Part shown: piece after piece, positions 16,305 through 23,546 of the stretch | Numbering within the stretch: the stretch's first letter is position 1 | Layout of the letters: each line of letters opens with the position of its first letter | Assembly (NCBI GenBank): GCA_900471815.1 | Contig: UICE01000003.1 | Location: 767,558-831,557 of the forward strand | Direction: 5' to 3' | Length of the DNA stretch: 64,000 bases | Source: Hyphomicrobiales bacterium | GTDB taxonomy: Bacteria; Pseudomonadota; Alphaproteobacteria; Rhizobiales; Rhizobiaceae | Position numbers and translations under genes: made by a program | The notes under the pieces: generated by a model | Told to the model about the DNA's origin: nothing | What the model saw: only the letters and a program-made list of their open reading frames with translations | Databases searched by the model: none

Positions 16305-16718
16305 ATGCGTCCAATCAAGGAATTGATTTGGCATTGCACCGCCACGCCTGAAGGCAGGGAGGTGTCAGTTGCCACGATACGTCAATGGCACAAAGCCAAT
16401 GGCTGGTCCGATATCGGCTACCACAAGGTTGTGCATCTCGACGGCTCAGTCGAGGATGGTAGACCCGAATCCACCGTAGGCGCCCACACGGCAGGCCATA
16501 ACACTGGCACGATCGGTTATGTGTATGTCGGTGGCTGCGATGCAAACATGAAGCCAAAAGACACACGTACCGAAGCACAGAAAAAAGCGATGCTTGCGCT
16601 AACGCGGCAGGCAATCGCTAAGTACGGGCTTAGGAAGGTTTCTGGTCACAATCAATATGCTGCCAAGGCATGCCCTTCCTTCGACATTCGCAGGGATCCG
16701 CTTGGGCAGTTAATCTGA
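16305..16718 (+). CDS. Endolysin, N-acetylmuramoyl-L-alanine amidase
   Basis: 137 residues, the short T7-lysozyme type (Amidase_2). Zinc ligands are H10 (in IWHCTA), H115 (SGHNQY) and C123 (KACPSFD); Y39 and K121 match the catalytic Tyr and Lys of T7 lysozyme. It cuts the amide bond between MurNAc and L-Ala in peptidoglycan. There is no signal peptide, so it depends on a holin for release. AAAGGA precedes the ATG by 7 bases. It is followed by the holin-like and Rz/Rz1 genes. Confidence 0.92.
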   Translation: MRPIKELIWHCTATPEGREVSVATIRQWHKANGWSDIGYHKVVHLDGSVEDGRPESTVGAHTAGHNTGTIGYVYVGGCDANMKPKDTRTEAQKKAMLALTRQAIAKYGLRKVSGHNQYAAKACPSFDIRRDPLGQLI

Positions 16719-17110
16719 TGGCTGACGAACCTGTAGTCAGCATGGATAACGCAGGTGGTGGCCAGACGGTAAAAGTATCTGTTGCCGCGCCTCCTCCTGA
16801 ACCAGCCAAAACGCCGCCACTGCAGCCGATTACAGTCCTGCCTCCGAAGGCTAGCCGTAGATTCTCCAAGTGGGTTGTGTTGGCCAACAGCACCTTGGCG
16901 TGGGGTGCAATCTTCGCATCCATATTTTGGGCGCAGGCTGCGTTCGTAGCACTTGGCGGATTCGCAATGGTTGCCGTCCTCGGCGCCCAATATATGAATA
17001 TAGGACATCGCGACCTTCGCCTGTTGGTGGGTACGCTGACTCCGACTTCCACAAGCTACTTTGCTACGCCGCAGTATGACGGGCCTCCACCCGAAGGAGA
17101 AGGTGAATGA
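16718..17110 (+). CDS. Holin-like membrane protein
   Basis: 130 residues. A Pro/Ala-rich N-terminus (about 1-48) is followed by two close membrane spans at about 50-70 and 72-92 (WVVLANSTLAWGAIFASIFW; AFVALGGFAMVAVLGAQYM), then a polar tail ending in Glu/Gly. Two spans in a small protein between endolysin and spanin genes is a typical holin setting. The ATG overlaps the endolysin TGA by one base. Confidence 0.65.
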   Translation: MADEPVVSMDNAGGGQTVKVSVAAPPPEPAKTPPLQPITVLPPKASRRFSKWVVLANSTLAWGAIFASIFWAQAAFVALGGFAMVAVLGAQYMNIGHRDLRLLVGTLTPTSTSYFATPQYDGPPPEGEGE

Positions 17111-17475
17111 TTAAACTATGGAACGCCGTCACTGGCGGATGGATAGTCTACGCCTTGCTTGCGGCAATGGTCGTCGGTGCGTTTGGCTATACCTATCATC
17201 TTGGCGGCAAGCATACCGCAGCCGAGTGGCAGGTAAAGTACACCACACTGGAACGTAATTACGCCACTGCTGCACTGGCGGAAGGCACGCGGCAGGCCAC
17301 AGCCAATCAGGCTGCGAAACAGGCTGAGGCTATTCGTATAGCAATAATCGCTGCTCAGTCAGCTGCACTTCAAGATTTACAGAGAAAGCTGGATGATGAG
17401 CAGGATAACGACCCTACTTCTAGCACTGACTGCATCAATGATGCTGGCCGGGTGCGTCTCAACAAAATCGATTAG
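17107..17475 (+). CDS. Rz-like inner-membrane spanin
   Basis: 122 residues. An N-terminal signal anchor (IVYALLAAMVVGAFGYTYHL) is followed by a long periplasmic coiled-coil region rich in Ala and Gln (RQATANQAAKQAEAIRIAII). This is the i-spanin plan. It overlaps the holin-like gene by four bases (ATGA), and 83 bases of its 3' end encode the start of the outer-membrane partner in the +1 relative frame. The pair fuses inner and outer membranes at the last step of lysis. Confidence 0.8.
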   Translation: MIKLWNAVTGGWIVYALLAAMVVGAFGYTYHLGGKHTAAEWQVKYTTLERNYATAALAEGTRQATANQAAKQAEAIRIAIIAAQSAALQDLQRKLDDEQDNDPTSSTDCINDAGRVRLNKID

Positions 17476-17686
17476 CGTAGCGCCAGCACCAAGGCCGCAA
17501 CTGGCCCAGCCGGACGGTAAGATTACCGAAAAATGCAAGCCGCCTGTTGTTATCCCCAAGGGCGGCAACGTTGAAAAACTATGGCGCCAGGATCGCGTTG
17601 CGCTGAAAGAGTGCGGCGTTACCAAAGAAGCGTTGCGCGACTTCTATGCCGACAGAGATGCGCGATTGATTGGAACAAAACCATGA
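17393..17686 (+). CDS. Rz1-like outer-membrane lipoprotein spanin
   Basis: 97 residues. It has a short signal peptide ending in the lipobox LAGC (Cys21), then a Pro-rich segment (SVAPAPRPQLAQPDG) as in o-spanins. Two ATG codons at 17393 and 17396 are both possible. The start lies inside the Rz-like gene in another frame, the classic embedded Rz/Rz1 layout. A C-terminal helix of about 45 residues (RQDRVALKECGVTKEALRDF) makes it longer than lambda Rz1. Confidence 0.8.
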   Translation: MMSRITTLLLALTASMMLAGCVSTKSISVAPAPRPQLAQPDGKITEKCKPPVVIPKGGNVEKLWRQDRVALKECGVTKEALRDFYADRDARLIGTKP

Positions 17687-17817
17687 TGGTTTACGATGTT
17701 AACGAGGGCGAAAATCTGGAGTCACGCTCCACGATTGCAAGTCATATACGGCACGCCTACAACTGCGCGTATATCTGGTTGACCAATCTCTGCTATGCCG
17801 CTGGTCGATTCCTATGA
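17683..17817 (+). CDS. Small protein in the lysis operon
   Basis: 44 residues starting at the ATG that overlaps the Rz1 stop (ATGA). It is polar at first (MMVYDVNEGENLESRST), then has a mildly hydrophobic helix with Tyr and Cys (YNCAYIWLTNLCYAAGRFL). It overlaps the next gene by four bases. No family was recognised. The tight coupling on both sides argues for a real gene. Confidence 0.5.
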   Translation: MMVYDVNEGENLESRSTIASHIRHAYNCAYIWLTNLCYAAGRFL

Positions 17818-18155
17818 CCGGCGCTGAGGTAATTCCTTTTGCTGCTGTTCTTGGCATTATCGGTATGTTGTTTGGCTTCTGGAAATACATTGATAGCAAG
17901 CTGATTTCAGTTAGAGTTGAGTCTACTACAGGTGTAGCTGCCGCGCAGGCTCTTGCGCAACTTGCCAGAAGTGAGCTTGCCGAACATCGCCTCCACGTGG
18001 CCGAGTCGTACATTACAAAAGCAGGAATGCGCGAGCAGACAGAGCAGTTAATGGACGCTATCCACGGAGTAAAGGCTGCCGTTGATAGCATGGCACTTCG
18101 CGTTGATCGCGTTGTAGAAAACCAAGGAAAGCCAATCTCTAGAGCGCGTCCATAA
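17814..18155 (+). CDS. Single-TM coiled-coil protein, last gene of late operon
   Basis: 113 residues. An N-terminal membrane span (VIPFAAVLGIIGMLFGFWKY, residues 6-25) is followed by a long helical region with heptad character (AQALAQLARSELAEHRLHVA). The plan of one anchor plus a soluble helix resembles phage holin-accessory or superinfection-exclusion proteins. ATGA overlap upstream, strong terminator 16 bp downstream. The family was not identified. Confidence 0.6.
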   Translation: MTGAEVIPFAAVLGIIGMLFGFWKYIDSKLISVRVESTTGVAAAQALAQLARSELAEHRLHVAESYITKAGMREQTEQLMDAIHGVKAAVDSMALRVDRVVENQGKPISRARP

Positions 18156-18170
18156 CTTTTACCCTTACCC

Positions 18171-18207
18171 AACCCCGCTGGCCTAACCGCTGGCGGGGTT
18201 TTTCTTT
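18171..18207 (+). terminator. Rho-independent terminator of the late operon
   Basis: AACCCCGC (18171-18178) pairs with GCGGGGTT (18193-18200) around a 14-base loop and is followed by TTTCTTTT. It ends the plus-strand late transcript. The stop codon and last codons of the opposing S-4TM gene lie inside the same hairpin. Confidence 0.88.
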
Positions 18208-19121
18208 TGTAAATCTGAGACGTTTGAATAATAGCCAGCGTCTTGAAGCAGTTTCTCCGCACCCAATTTCATTTCCTCTTCGGTGCGTGAGCGTAGAATT
18301 TTATAAACTAGTGGCAAGTGCATCGCACTGAGAGCTCTTCGGTTAAAAATGCCATCCTGTAATCTTCGGCTTTTATCTTCTATTTCCTCTGGCGAGGCAG
18401 ATTGGGAAATAAGCGTATGCCACTGGGACTCCACCTCTGTTCGCAGAGAATCATTTGCAACGATCGCATCGCACTGGCGGAAGTATTCTCGGAGGGACCA
18501 AGTCGCCACCGTTGATGAAGGAATAACTACGCTTAAAAGAAAGTCTTGAAAGTTTAATACCTGCGAGACTGGTAGCGCAAAAAGGACAAGTACGTACAAT
18601 ATCAAAAATATTATCAGTCCACTAGCGAGCCGCCCTCGAATGCGGCTATCATAAAACAAATTCGTTCTTTGACAGATTGAACGAGCATGCTCAATTGGCG
18701 CAGACTTCACCGCTACTGGATACCAATCCAACAGTTCTGGCTCGGTCGATTTTTTGCACCAACGGGCGAATCTAACAATATCTTCATGGGACCTAGGTTT
18801 GCCAGCCACAAAAGAGTTCCACGGCATGTGAAGAACTTGGCAGTCAAACATTTCAGAAATTACAGCAGCTTCTTTGGTTTTTCTTCTTATTTGTCTATCG
18901 ATGAATATCACATCCAGGAACGTACCCGTAAGCGCTGCAAAAGCTGCGTATGGGCGCAACCATGGGTATGCTAGAGCAATAAAGCTGGCAGTAATTGGCA
19001 GAATAACCGAAAGGAATATTTGCAGGATCTGCCAATTTCGCGCAATTCGATACGTCCCAGTACGCGCTTTCATCAGCCGTTGCGAGGATTCCGAGTTTTG
19101 CAGCTCAACAATATCGTTCAT
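18183..19121 (-). CDS. CBASS effector, S-4TM family pore-forming protein
   Basis: 312 residues with four predicted membrane spans at about 30-52, 53-75, 165-185 and 192-212. Between spans 2 and 3 lies a cytosolic part with FDCQVLHMPWN, the FD-x-x-V-x-x-x-x-W-N signature of S-4TM (SMODS-associated 4TM) proteins. Members are predicted to open the inner membrane when bound by a cyclic oligonucleotide made by the adjacent CD-NTase, killing the infected cell. The gene starts 7 bp after the CD-NTase stop and is second in the operon. Its 3' end lies in the phage late terminator. Confidence 0.85.
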   Translation of the reverse strand: MNDIVELQNSESSQRLMKARTGTYRIARNWQILQIFLSVILPITASFIALAYPWLRPYAAFAALTGTFLDVIFIDRQIRRKTKEAAVISEMFDCQVLHMPWNSFVAGKPRSHEDIVRFARWCKKSTEPELLDWYPVAVKSAPIEHARSICQRTNLFYDSRIRGRLASGLIIFLILYVLVLFALPVSQVLNFQDFLLSVVIPSSTVATWSLREYFRQCDAIVANDSLRTEVESQWHTLISQSASPEEIEDKSRRLQDGIFNRRALSAMHLPLVYKILRSRTEEEMKLGAEKLLQDAGYYSNVSDLQKKNPASG

Positions 19122-19128
19122 GTAAGAC

Positions 19129-20607
19129 CTACTCTATTACTACATAAAATGGCTCGCTTTGAGCTACTAGGTGATTGTCGCTCGTTCGTATGACAAACGC
19201 TTCTGACCAGTGAACGCCTCGATACTGCAGGCCTTCGTATCGTCGACATGGTTGGTCAGAGGAATAAAAATCCCCTCGAGTTGCCTTGGCAGATATTGCG
19301 AATGATCCAGTGTTTACAATTCGCCAATGCACTTTGTAACCGTCAGGTATTGCGCTTCCATCCAGTTGAGAGGCCTCGAACCACAGCCCACCGCTTCTGG
19401 ATACTGAATCTCCCGAAAATACAACGTTAGAAGAATAACTGTCTTTGCTAGAATGCAACCTAGCGGAGACGCGTATAATCTTCGGGACTTCACCTGTGGT
19501 GGGCCATTTGGGTGGCTCCATGTATGGCGGTGACATAAAACTTGCCGGCAGGATTGAGACACCTAAGGATTTAACTTGATCCACCCAATCTTGTGTGTAA
19601 GCCCTAACTGAGCCAAGTAAATCTGCCATCTTGGACGTGGATTCTTTGACTGCAGCCTGGACGTTGGCCCCTTTGCCAAATTCCTCTCCGAATACTTTCT
19701 GCCAAAGTTTAATACTCGAAGTCCGATCTTCCTCGTCGTAAGCTTCGTCAATCCATCGGCGATATCGATTTATGCAATTACGGAAATTTTCGTATTGTGC
19801 ATCAGTCTCCCAGAGCCGAGAAAAATCTTCTGCTGACAAAGTAGGATTTGGCACTGCTGGTTTTAAAGATCGCACTTGCAACCAGTCATCGAGCCTTCCA
19901 ATAACCGTTTTCAAAGCAGTTGGGGTATCAGAAAAATTGCTACTTCCCCTATCAGGCCAATCTATATGACTGCCGATTAGCGTAGTAAAAAGAACCGATC
20001 GGCAGCTAAAACTGGTTTTTATATCGCGCATATACTTTAGAAGGCGGGTAACCTTGCGAAAGCTGTTCGATCCAGAGTAATTATTTCTTTCTACCATCCA
20101 TGTTGTGTATTCCAGAGGTGTTGATTGCTCAAACTTGTTTGTTTTGCTGTTGCAAACTTCATAGCCGTTTAACCACCTGTCTACTACACAAGGCGTGATA
20201 TCAACTTTTCGCACACCACTGTAGGTGATAGTGACGCAATAGTCGTACACGGTAGTCTTATCTTTGTAGACACTGCTGGCCTTAAACACCTCGCCGAGTT
20301 TTTTAACATAGTCTGCGGCTTCCCATCCCTCAACCGGATCAACTATTGCCAACAAGTCTGCATCATACTCTTTCCCATCGACAGGTTTAATAATGGTCTG
20401 GTGTCCCCATGAACCCTGACGTTGAAAAGTGCGTATGTGAGGTTCCCAGTTGCTCTTTCTAATAAATGTTTTCAGAGCACTTACGCTGTCACTGAGAAGT
20501 GTAAGACGATCCGCGTTTAGATTGACCGTATCGCGTAAAAAATCTGAGAAGAGGCTGGTTAGCTTCACATTATCACCTGCAGAATCACCGATATACGATG
20601 TTTGCAT
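19129..20607 (-). CDS. CD-NTase (SMODS nucleotidyltransferase) with AGS-C-like sensor domain
   Basis: 492 residues. The nucleotidyltransferase core is visible: G65-S66 (QGSWGHQ), then D82-x-D84 (EYDADLLAIVD) and the third carboxylate D136 (RKVDITPC), so the site looks intact. The middle (about 190-345) is the helical OAS1-like half. The last about 115 residues (PKIIRVSARLHSS to PFYVVIE, beta-rich with VHWRIVNTG) match the AGS-C sensor fold found fused to SMODS enzymes. It should make a cyclic di- or trinucleotide on phage infection. It is first in a two-gene type I CBASS operon; no Cap2/Cap3 genes are present. The 5' leader is A/T-rich. Confidence 0.85.
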   Translation of the reverse strand: MQTSYIGDSAGDNVKLTSLFSDFLRDTVNLNADRLTLLSDSVSALKTFIRKSNWEPHIRTFQRQGSWGHQTIIKPVDGKEYDADLLAIVDPVEGWEAADYVKKLGEVFKASSVYKDKTTVYDYCVTITYSGVRKVDITPCVVDRWLNGYEVCNSKTNKFEQSTPLEYTTWMVERNNYSGSNSFRKVTRLLKYMRDIKTSFSCRSVLFTTLIGSHIDWPDRGSSNFSDTPTALKTVIGRLDDWLQVRSLKPAVPNPTLSAEDFSRLWETDAQYENFRNCINRYRRWIDEAYDEEDRTSSIKLWQKVFGEEFGKGANVQAAVKESTSKMADLLGSVRAYTQDWVDQVKSLGVSILPASFMSPPYMEPPKWPTTGEVPKIIRVSARLHSSKDSYSSNVVFSGDSVSRSGGLWFEASQLDGSAIPDGYKVHWRIVNTGSFAISAKATRGDFYSSDQPCRRYEGLQYRGVHWSEAFVIRTSDNHLVAQSEPFYVVIE

Positions 20608-20703
20608 GCTTCGAGTAGTATTTTACAAGTAATTTTGAAATAATTAACAGGTGCAAATAAGTGGCGAGAATTTCGAGTAGCGCTATGTTTGCTTACGGTA
20701 CTT

Positions 20704-21015
20704 TCAAGCCCTACGCCGCAACTTTCCTTTGCGCCATTTTTCCACTTTTCCGGTGGATGGTGGGCGGCCCGCCGCCTCGATATAGATGTCGGCTTCCTTG
20801 GCGGCCTCGATGAATGCCATGCGGGCGACGCCGGGTGACATTTCGCCATCGTAGCATTTCACCAGTGCATGCTTTGCAATTTCCAGCTTTTCGCTATCGC
20901 TTCCCGGCCACTCTTTCACAATGAACTCAGCCGCCTGCGTTATGGAGGTTATTACCTTCATCTTGCCGATCTGGCGGGTCATTACGGTTACTTCTTTGAA
21001 GGGTTTATCTTCCAT
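20704..21015 (-). CDS. DUF982 domain protein
   Basis: 103 residues. The series of a short N-terminal strand, ITSITQAAEFIVKEWP, and ARMAFIEAAKEADI is the DUF982 pattern, a small helical family common in Rhizobiales and their phages; function is unknown. The start at 21015 gives the full-length family pattern, although the ribosome site is weak. A perfect hairpin (GAGTCG/CGACTC, 21016-21032) lies directly upstream of the ATG and could affect expression. The C-terminus is very basic (EKWRKGKLRRRA). Confidence 0.75.
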   Translation of the reverse strand: MEDKPFKEVTVMTRQIGKMKVITSITQAAEFIVKEWPGSDSEKLEIAKHALVKCYDGEMSPGVARMAFIEAAKEADIYIEAAGRPPSTGKVEKWRKGKLRRRA

Positions 21016-21051
21016 GAGTCGGTGAACGACTCTTGCAGCGAATCAGTTCCG

Positions 21052-21231
21052 CTAAACCTTGCCTTCGCCTTTGTGCTCGCCACAGTACCAACTAATCCCA
21101 TAGCGTCCTGCAAAGCCAAAGCTGCCCCATGCCTTGCAACCGGGATGATCGCACCAATGCTCAACGATCTTCTGCGGTGCTTCCATATGTGTGGGATATT
21201 GAGGCTTTGGTGAGGGCGGTGTTTCAGACAT
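21052..21231 (-). CDS. Small cysteine-containing phage protein
   Basis: 59 residues in a frame shorter than the usual calling cutoffs. It reads EHWCDHPGCKAWGSFGFAG and later SWYCGEHKGEGK: a Cys-x3-His-x-x-Cys and Cys-x-x-His arrangement that suggests a zinc-binding knuckle. Very similar small proteins are common in rhizobial genomes and phages. Its ATG overlaps the end of the upstream gene by 8 bases, which supports a real gene in the minus-strand accessory operon. Confidence 0.65.
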   Translation of the reverse strand: MSETPPSPKPQYPTHMEAPQKIVEHWCDHPGCKAWGSFGFAGRYGISWYCGEHKGEGKV

Positions 21232-21466
21232 CAGGTTTCTTCATTAATTTCGACATATGTATTCTCACGGACTCCGCCACGGTTGCATCCAGGGCGAGCG
21301 CAGTATTGTCAGCCACGGCAATCATAGCGGTTAAGACCTCGGCCTTCGTCCAGCCCAAGGTGTTCGCATCTCCCAATATCTTCAGCAGAGCATCTTCGAT
21401 AGCCATCTGACAGTCGATTTCTCTTTCTGGATACCGACCTTCCAGCTTTGGAGCGATTATAATCAT
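21224..21466 (-). CDS. Hypothetical protein of the accessory operon
   Basis: 80 residues, mostly helical (DCQMAIEDALLKILGDANTL, then WTKAEVLTAMIAVADNTALA). It overlaps both neighbours (ATGA with the upstream gene, 8 bp with the downstream one). The layout is that of a polycistronic early or accessory phage operon running left from the LexA site. No family was recognised. Confidence 0.6.
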   Translation of the reverse strand: MIIIAPKLEGRYPEREIDCQMAIEDALLKILGDANTLGWTKAEVLTAMIAVADNTALALDATVAESVRIHMSKLMKKPDV

Positions 21467-21816
21467 GTGCCATCGCCCTCAAATGCTTTCTCGTTGTAAG
21501 CCGGATCGTGCGCAGCCGCATTAGTATAGAGAACGTGCACCTCACCCTCAGTATCGTCCGGCACGCCGGTGAAAATGAAAATCTCGCCAAGTTCGGGATG
21601 ATTGGCCCGGACAGCCTCAAATGGAAACTCGGTAGGATCGGCAGATTCGGCAATGGTGATATTCTCTACGATTTCCTCGCCGTGCGACAAGACATTGAAT
21701 GAACCGGGCAGTTCCTCAACGTCAGTCATATTCGCCTCAACTTCTCCCATGTAATCCTCATCGAAATAGCTCTCGATGCTGTAGTTCTTCCCGCGAAATC
21801 GGACTTTCCAAGGCAT
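21463..21816 (-). CDS. Hypothetical acidic protein of the accessory operon
   Basis: 117 residues, strongly acidic (about 25 Asp/Glu), with an N-terminal basic strand (MPWKVRFRGKNYSIES) and a likely beta-rich body (GEIFIFTGVPDDTEGEVHVL). Small acidic phage proteins often act as DNA mimics against host nucleases, but nothing here proves that. AGGAGGAA lies just before the ATG (the plus-strand TTCCTCCT at 21823-21830), a near-perfect ribosome site. It lies 11 bp after the SRAP gene. Confidence 0.6.
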   Translation of the reverse strand: MPWKVRFRGKNYSIESYFDEDYMGEVEANMTDVEELPGSFNVLSHGEEIVENITIAESADPTEFPFEAVRANHPELGEIFIFTGVPDDTEGEVHVLYTNAAAHDPAYNEKAFEGDGT

Positions 21817-21827
21817 GGCAATTCCTC

Positions 21828-22502
21828 CTAAAGCAAAAGCGGCACTTCTTCGATCTTCTTTGGTGGCGCAAGAACGACCAAATCGCTGTCGGGTAGGGGA
21901 CGTTGCAATTGAAGCGCTTCTTCTGCCGGCGCATTCATCCAGATGTCGAGCTCTTCGCGGGTTCTGAGAATGACGGGCATTGCCTTAGGATGGATTGGCC
22001 CGACTATCGCATTCGGCTCACATGTAAGGAAGGCAAAGATGTCCGCCTGGACAGGGCCTTCCTTCTTCTTTCGCATGCTGTACCAAGACGTCCAGATGCC
22101 AGCAAACCAGAACAATGGCTGCTCTTCATTGAGGGCAAACCAGTAAAGCGGGAGCTTCTTCGTGACCGGATCACGCTCCTGACCATACTCGGAAAAGCTG
22201 GTTGCCGGAACGATGCATCGGCTATCCGGCCCAAGCCAACGCCGCCAGTGTGGAGATTTAACGTTGCGGATATTGGTCACGCCATAATCAACTTCGCCCT
22301 TGATGAAGGCCGGAGGCGTTGGCATGCCCCAACGCAGCATTGAAACCTCAATCTCGCCGTTTTCATCCTTGCGCGCGACCGGCGCTGGATAGTCCGGGTA
22401 AATGTCGATGTTGAAATCTGTGATGTTTGTCCGGTTTCCAATCCCATTGAAGAGATTGCGGACTGCATCAAAGCCAGTCGATATTTTGTAGAGGTTACAC
22501 AT
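21828..22502 (-). CDS. SOS response-associated peptidase (SRAP, YedK/HMCES-like)
   Basis: 224 residues, the usual length. Cys2 (MCNLY) would form the thiazolidine link with abasic DNA after Met removal; N77 (VTNIRN), E105 (SFSEYG) and H171 (GPIHPKAMPVIL) are the other active-site residues, all present. The protein shields abasic sites in single-stranded DNA. Prophages often carry copies. It overlaps the upstream gene by 8 bases, and the operon starts beside a perfect LexA box, so DNA-damage control is likely. Confidence 0.92.
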   Translation of the reverse strand: MCNLYKISTGFDAVRNLFNGIGNRTNITDFNIDIYPDYPAPVARKDENGEIEVSMLRWGMPTPPAFIKGEVDYGVTNIRNVKSPHWRRWLGPDSRCIVPATSFSEYGQERDPVTKKLPLYWFALNEEQPLFWFAGIWTSWYSMRKKKEGPVQADIFAFLTCEPNAIVGPIHPKAMPVILRTREELDIWMNAPAEEALQLQRPLPDSDLVVLAPPKKIEEVPLLL

Positions 22503-22953
22503 AGTCTTCCCCGGTCAAAGCGTGCAGCGGTGACTTGTCATCAATCCACCGATTATAATTCCGGTCAACTCTGCCCGCCCTAATATCTTCGATCCGCTGC
22601 CAGAACTCTTCCGGCCTATTTGCCTTGAGCCAGCTAAGCCTATCCGAGGATTGGCTGGGCCGCATCTCTTCCGGCTCAAGTCCTTTGCCGCCGCCGTCTT
22701 CAACAGGTGTCGCAAGATAGAGTTGAATTCGTTGCCGCAACCGCTCCGATGCAGCTTGGCTAGTCTGCTCGGCTCCGGTACTTGCTCTCATAAACTCCGG
22801 GCGTCCGCACCAAAAGCTCCAGTTCCATACCAAGGTCATTCCGGCTTGGTACTGGCCGTAAATACGTCCGACGCTTACGCCGAGAAGGTGGGCGCAGAAA
22901 TCATCCGGTTTTACTTCGCCCCCGATACATGTGGGTTTCCATCGTATTTTCAT
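22495..22953 (-). CDS. Hypothetical protein, first gene of the LexA-adjacent operon
   Basis: 152 residues. The start at 22953 is preferred because AGGA lies 5 bases upstream; an earlier Met pair at 22971 is possible. It contains DDFCAHLLGVSVGRIYGQYQ, then WNWSFWCGRPEFM, and a C-terminal half with EFWQRIEDIRAGR. Trp- and Cys-rich small proteins of this kind occur in rhizobial prophages without assigned function. It is the first gene transcribed left from the LexA site at 22995-23009 and is coupled to the SRAP gene. Confidence 0.6.
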   Translation of the reverse strand: MKIRWKPTCIGGEVKPDDFCAHLLGVSVGRIYGQYQAGMTLVWNWSFWCGRPEFMRASTGAEQTSQAASERLRQRIQLYLATPVEDGGGKGLEPEEMRPSQSSDRLSWLKANRPEEFWQRIEDIRAGRVDRNYNRWIDDKSPLHALTGEDYV

Positions 22954-22994
22954 CGCGTCCTGCGGCATCATTGATCTTGACGTTTTGGGATTAT

Positions 22995-23009
22995 GTTCTC
23001 ATTTTGTTC
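22995..23009. promoter_or_regulatory. LexA (SOS) box, GTTC-N7-GTTC
   Basis: GTTC (22995-22998), seven bases, GTTC (23006-23009): a perfect copy of the direct-repeat LexA site known for alphaproteobacteria, read as GAAC-N7-GAAC on the other strand. It lies in the divergent interval between the SRAP operon (minus) and a zinc-ribbon gene pair (plus). Confidence 0.8.
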
Positions 23010-23011
23010 TC

Positions 23012-23269
23012 ATGACAACCACCATTAAAAGATTAGGTCAAGCGGCGCGGCACGGCATGTTTTTGCTCGTGTGCTGCCGTAGTTGCGAAAAGGAGACGAC
23101 CTTCTTTGCCCGTGATGTTGCCTTGATATGCAACCCTGAGACGCCACTGGAGCAACTGCCGTTCCGGTGTTCCAGATGTGATGCGAGGGCAACCGACGTA
23201 ATGGCCTATGAGGTGTGTCGGGACCGATCAAACAAAAAGGTATTGGTCTGGCGACCGGTTGAAATGTGA
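23012..23269 (+). CDS. Zinc-ribbon-like small protein
   Basis: 85 residues from the ATG at 23012. It contains LVCCRSCEKE and FRCSRCDARA, two Cys-x-x-Cys knuckles about 30 residues apart, as in a zinc ribbon. The first ATG is only two bases after the LexA box, so either the mRNA is leaderless or translation starts at a later Met (23057, MFLLVCCRSC). The family recurs in rhizobial phages; its role is unknown. The stop overlaps the next start by one base. Confidence 0.65.
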   Translation: MTTTIKRLGQAARHGMFLLVCCRSCEKETTFFARDVALICNPETPLEQLPFRCSRCDARATDVMAYEVCRDRSNKKVLVWRPVEM

Positions 23270-23475
23270 TGGGTGTATTTCGTCTCAGAGGGCCTCGGCG
23301 GATAATTGGCAGGAATCAGAAACTGTCCGCCCGCTGCACAGCGTGTGGGCATGAAGCCGAAATCGATCATGATGTGCTGCCAGTCGGCACCGACATCTAC
23401 AGCCTGAGCACTAAATTCAAATGCTCGAAGTGCGGTTCGAAGGACGTTGAAGTGTTGGTATCGAGCGTTCGTTAA
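23269..23475 (+). CDS. Second zinc-ribbon-like small protein
   Basis: 68 residues. It has ARCTACGHEA and FKCSKCGSKD, again two Cys-x-x-Cys knuckles, so it is a partner or diverged copy of the upstream protein. The ATG at 23269 overlaps the upstream TGA; a GTG at 23266 is an alternative. Co-translation with its neighbour suggests the two proteins work together. Function not known. Confidence 0.65.
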   Translation: MGVFRLRGPRRIIGRNQKLSARCTACGHEAEIDHDVLPVGTDIYSLSTKFKCSKCGSKDVEVLVSSVR

Positions 23476-23546
23476 TCACGGCCTCTTTACAAAACGCCGA
23501 TGGATTTGGGAATGTGCGTATCCTCCTTCGAACTGAAAGCCATGCA

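Noticed and set aside
21016-21032. Perfect hairpin GAGTCG/CGACTC as a terminator
   Set aside because: It has no T-run and lies directly before the DUF982 start codon, so a translational effect is more likely than termination.
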